Shown: positions 14,702 through 15,124 of the stretch, piece by piece
Layout of the letters: the number at the start of each line of letters is the position of its first letter
Position numbering within the stretch: the first letter of the stretch is position 1
Source of the DNA: Tateyamaria sp.
Lineage (GTDB): Bacteria > Pseudomonadota > Alphaproteobacteria > Rhodobacterales > Rhodobacteraceae
Length of the DNA stretch: 15,124 nucleotides
Assembly: GCA_018668195.1 (NCBI GenBank)
Contig: JABITU010000171.1
Location: 1 to 15,124, forward strand
Direction: 5' to 3'
Notes under the pieces: model-generated
Seen by the model: the letters and a program-made list of their open reading frames with translations, nothing else
Told to the model about the DNA's origin: nothing
The model's database searches: none
Made by a program: the position numbers and the translations under genes

Positions 14702-15124
14702 TTAACTACACCCAGACGTTCCGCCACAAGTGTTGCACTTCATGCATGTTCCGTTGCGCACAAGCGTGTAGTTGCCACACTCTCCACATGCTTCGCCTTC
14801 ATAGCCCTGCATTTTTGCTTTGGTCCGTGCATCCAATCCAACCGTCCCAGAGGCAGCCGCCATCGCCGTGGTGTTAACAGCAACAGCTCCAGCCACGGCC
14901 ACTTCAGGCACCAGCGTTTCAAGTGCTGCAGCCGAGTCTTTTACCATCTCAGCTGTATCGGATATGCCACCTTGTAGCACGACCAGATCCTGCGGAAGGC
15001 GTTTGCGCAAATAACCTGTCGAACTGATCTGCTTGAGCACCTCAAGGGATTTCGACGCCGCAGTTTCACTGAGTTCGGAGACGTTTGAAACACCTTCCTC
15101 AATGCCCAGACCGATATCATCAAA
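14702..15124 (-). CDS. nrdJ: Adenosylcobalamin-dependent (class II) ribonucleoside-diphosphate reductase, C-terminal part
   Basis: Class II reductase makes deoxyribonucleotides using a radical from adenosylcobalamin and works with or without oxygen. Only the last 140 residues are here; the gene continues past the window end, and the frame is open to base 15124. The visible part ends in the cysteine-rich tail typical of long proteobacterial NrdJ: ACGECGNYTLVRNGTCMKC followed by NTCGGTSGCS, which binds metal or shuttles reducing equivalents to the active site. Upstream residues such as GLDARTKAKMQGYEGEAC also fit. The GTG at 15040 is internal, not a start. The TAA stop (14704-14702) overlaps an AAGGAG sequence, and a structured region with a strong terminator follows. 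Confidence 0.92.
   Translation of the reverse strand, partial: FDDIGLGIEEGVSNVSELSETAASKSLEVLKQISSTGYLRKRLPQDLVVLQGGISDTAEMVKDSAAALETLVPEVAVAGAVAVNTTAMAAASGTVGLDARTKAKMQGYEGEACGECGNYTLVRNGTCMKCNTCGGTSGCS

Noticed and set aside
14403..14705. 100-codon plus-strand frame between the MttB-like gene and nrdJ
   Set aside because: It has no ribosome site, is low in protein-like character, and lies over the terminator and paired RNA region, which explain the sequence better.
1..15124. Mobile elements, phage genes, CRISPR arrays, toxin-antitoxin or defence systems, tRNA/rRNA genes
   Set aside because: I looked for transposases, integrases, regular spaced repeats, T-loop-like tRNA patterns and defence domains and found none. 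The lone HNH protein has no partner that would make it a defence module.

Overview
The window looks like chromosomal housekeeping DNA of a Roseobacter-group alphaproteobacterium (Rhodobacteraceae). The evidence is moderately high GC, densely packed genes, and the protein set: a class 2 dGTPase-like Dgt beside an ErpA-type Fe-S carrier and ExoIII, a conserved orphan HNH protein, a (R)-citramalate synthase, a squalene/phytoene-synthase-like protein of NDUFAF6 type, a non-pyrrolysine MttB homologue and a coenzyme-B12-dependent ribonucleotide reductase. The species assignment is inference. I saw no transposase, phage gene, CRISPR array, rRNA or tRNA.

Layout. 33-1175 (-) dgt diverges from 1262-1585 (+) erpA, followed by 1791-2573 (+) xth. 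A 270-base AT-rich gap (2574-2843), rich in inverted repeats, separates xth from the convergent HNH gene (2844-3428, -), which has a good sigma70-like promoter and a GTG start. Next is a minus-strand overlapping operon, read cobK (5665-4958), DNA glycosylase (4988-4347), alpha/beta-hydrolase esterase (4350-3685). A divergent MFS transporter (5766-6989, +) ends in stop codons that overlap those of an NDUFAF6-like gene (7753-6986, -). That gene is the last of a minus-strand cluster reading cysS (11124-9742), cimA (9605-7980), a 77-residue unknown ORF (7983-7750) and NDUFAF6-like. The last three are chained by 4-base ATGA and GTGA overlaps. On the plus strand follow an AruH-like aminotransferase (11362-12534) and an MttB-family methyltransferase (12814-14355). 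The window ends inside nrdJ (14702-15124, -), whose downstream region carries a strongly structured stretch and a textbook intrinsic terminator.

How the genes relate. Three genes touch cobalamin: CobK makes it, NrdJ uses adenosylcobalamin for deoxynucleotide synthesis, and MttB homologues transfer methyl groups to a corrinoid protein. Dgt, ExoIII, the glycosylase and NrdJ concern nucleotide pools and DNA repair. CimA feeds isoleucine synthesis from pyruvate. ErpA and the NDUFAF6-like protein plausibly serve Fe-S and complex I assembly.

The items most worth a second look are the 77-residue translationally coupled ORF, the degenerate synthase-fold protein, the structured putative RNA downstream of nrdJ, the nested inverted repeats at 2645-2758, and the aminotransferase/MttB pair that lacks a nearby corrinoid protein. 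None is clearly a new system from sequence alone.
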